Positions 63,027 to 64,000 of a DNA stretch of 64,000 nucleotides are shown in pieces. Position 1 is the stretch's first letter, and each line of letters opens with the position of its first letter. The DNA comes from RFXV01 sp038150465. GTDB taxonomy: Bacteria; Bacteroidota; Bacteroidia; Flavobacteriales; Schleiferiaceae. The DNA is taken from assembly GCA_038150465.1 (NCBI GenBank), contig JAYOTP010000003.1, positions 1-64,000 on the forward strand. Reading direction: 5' to 3'. The translations under genes were made by a program, and so were the position numbers. Under the pieces are notes generated by a model that saw nothing but the letters and a program-made list of their open reading frames with translations, was not told the DNA's origin and made no database searches.

Positions 63027-64000
63027 TCAAAAGCTGAAGGTGTAACGCAGGGCGGGGATCAGGCCATTGCCGAAGGTCCTGTCTGTTCCAAGACCTCCCG
63101 TCCAGCTGTCGTAGTACACCCGCCGGGTCAACTCGTTTATTCTGTTCGTGAGATTTTGAATGTCCAGGCTGATGCGGCTGCTGGTTCGTTCCTTGTTCCA
63201 CTGAAAGCTGACGCCAAAGTCGATCCGCCAGTAATCCGGAACTTGCTTTGTGAAAGGCGGGATATAGATCTCGCGTTGAGCAGCCAGCGTAGCTGGAATG
63301 TTGATCGTTGAGTAACGCTGTCCCCCCACGCGATTGAAGCGGAGGTTGATGCCCAGCACATTGTTCTTCTCACGATCTACGGTGAATTCTTTTCCCATCA
63401 GGAAGTTGAATACATAATTCTGGTTGAAGCGGCTGTTGTACCACTCGGAATTCACGACTTTGTATTCGGATTGAAAAAGGGAGAGGGTGGTGAGCCAGTA
63501 AAAACCCTTGGTCAGGTTCTGATTCAAAGTGAACTCAAGCCCATAATTCCTGCCGGAGCCGTCGTTGGAAAGAGAGATGTCTTCTTCTTCGAGTGTTTCG
63601 AGAACGGATAGGGTGTTCCCGACAGAAAAGGCAGAGCCCGTATCCACAAGAAGATCGGAAAGGTGCTGATAGTACACCTCCGTCTTCAGCGCTATGGAAC
63701 TGGAAAGGTTCCATTGGTGGCCCAGCACGATCTGTCCTGATCGGGTCAGTTTCAAATTGCTGTAGGGCCGTCCGGTCCGATCGTCGGTCAGGGCGTAGAT
63801 GGAAAGCCGCATAGCCCGGCTGTGGAGCCCCGCCCCCAGGCTGATCTGATGTTTTTCGTTCAGATCGTAGGTGAAGGCCAGACGCGGTTCCACCATTCGG
63901 GCATTGGTGAATCCGTATAGGTGGTAGTGCAGCCCAAAGACGCTGGTCAGTCGCCGGGTCATTCGGTACTTTCCCTGGGTGTAGAGTTGGAGGACCTGGC
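63027..64000 (-). CDS. TonB-dependent receptor, C-terminal part (runs off the window)
   Basis: At least 324 residues, open to the right edge (the sequence upstream of an internal ATG at 63962 still reads VLQLYTQGKYRM in frame). Barrel strands typical of the family: VEPRLAFTYDLNEKHQISLGAG (in part), KTEVYYQHLSDLLVD, GRNYGLEFTLNQNLTKGFYWL, VLGINLRFNRVGGQRYS, YWRIDFGVSFQWN, SLDIQNLTNR and the aromatic end RYTFSF. It would import iron complexes or glycans using TonB. Plug domain and substrate clues are outside the window. It converges on dnaG with three bases between stops. Confidence 0.88.
   Translation of the reverse strand, partial: QVLQLYTQGKYRMTRRLTSVFGLHYHLYGFTNARMVEPRLAFTYDLNEKHQISLGAGLHSRAMRLSIYALTDDRTGRPYSNLKLTRSGQIVLGHQWNLSSSIALKTEVYYQHLSDLLVDTGSAFSVGNTLSVLETLEEEDISLSNDGSGRNYGLEFTLNQNLTKGFYWLTTLSLFQSEYKVVNSEWYNSRFNQNYVFNFLMGKEFTVDREKNNVLGINLRFNRVGGQRYSTINIPATLAAQREIYIPPFTKQVPDYWRIDFGVSFQWNKERTSSRISLDIQNLTNRINELTRRVYYDSWTGGLGTDRTFGNGLIPALRYTFSF

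Overview
The window is a chromosomal stretch of a Bacteroidota bacterium, most likely a Flavobacteriales member of moderate GC content. The evidence is the SprA translocon of the type IX secretion system (T9SS), three proteins with T9SS type A C-terminal sorting domains, two CPGCE-type TonB proteins, ruvA directly upstream of sprA, a DnaG primase lacking most zinc ligands, and promoter-like elements of the TTG/TAnnTTTG type. The family-level placement is inference. Two runs of 100 N (5301-5400 and 18977-19076) are each flanked by an identical 55-bp sequence on both sides. Removing one copy plus the Ns restores a single reading frame both times, so these are assembly joins, probably metagenomic, and not biology.

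Layout. 1-9919 (minus): two large secreted or surface repeat proteins, one running off the left edge with at least eight carbohydrate-binding-like repeats, the other a giant MAM/FN3/choice-of-anchor-J protein with a T9SS tail. 10345-24247 (plus): a tightly packed 14-gene cluster with five sulfotransferases, a flippase, three GT4-type glycosyltransferases, a UDP-GlcNAc 2-epimerase, two left-handed beta-helix acyltransferases, a heparinase II/III-like protein and a small secreted polysaccharide-lyase-like protein. 24252-26468 (minus): a T9SS-sorted reprolysin-type protein whose catalytic Glu is replaced by Leu.

26580-41211: mixed housekeeping and envelope genes: biotin carboxylase, DUF4294, a BtuF-like protein, cystathionine beta-synthase, a LolC/E-type permease, a NamZ-type exo-muramidase, DUF308, a cysteine-cluster protein with a beta-propeller protein, a LamG T9SS protein, a PPIase lipoprotein, a TlpA-like lipoprotein, a GT39 transferase and pirin. 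41246-44654: tsaB with an adaptor/TolC efflux pair. 44709-48532: cytochrome oxidase assembly (SCO, COX4, two COX3-type proteins, heme O synthase). 48580-51437: cysQ, two TonB proteins, VanZ. 51406-59756: gcvH, sprA, ruvA. 59988-64000: polyprenyl synthase, dnaG and the C-terminus of a TonB-dependent receptor.

The most interesting unit is the sulfotransferase cluster. It has the parts for assembling, exporting, acylating, sulfating and trimming a uronate- or amino-sugar-containing polysaccharide, a plausible bacterial glycosaminoglycan-like sulfated capsule or exopolysaccharide. Sulfotransferases release PAP (3'-phosphoadenosine 5'-phosphate), which the cysQ product in the same window could recycle. 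The surface and protease-like proteins would leave through the SprA pore also encoded here. No tRNA, rRNA, CRISPR array, insertion sequence or phage gene was recognised.
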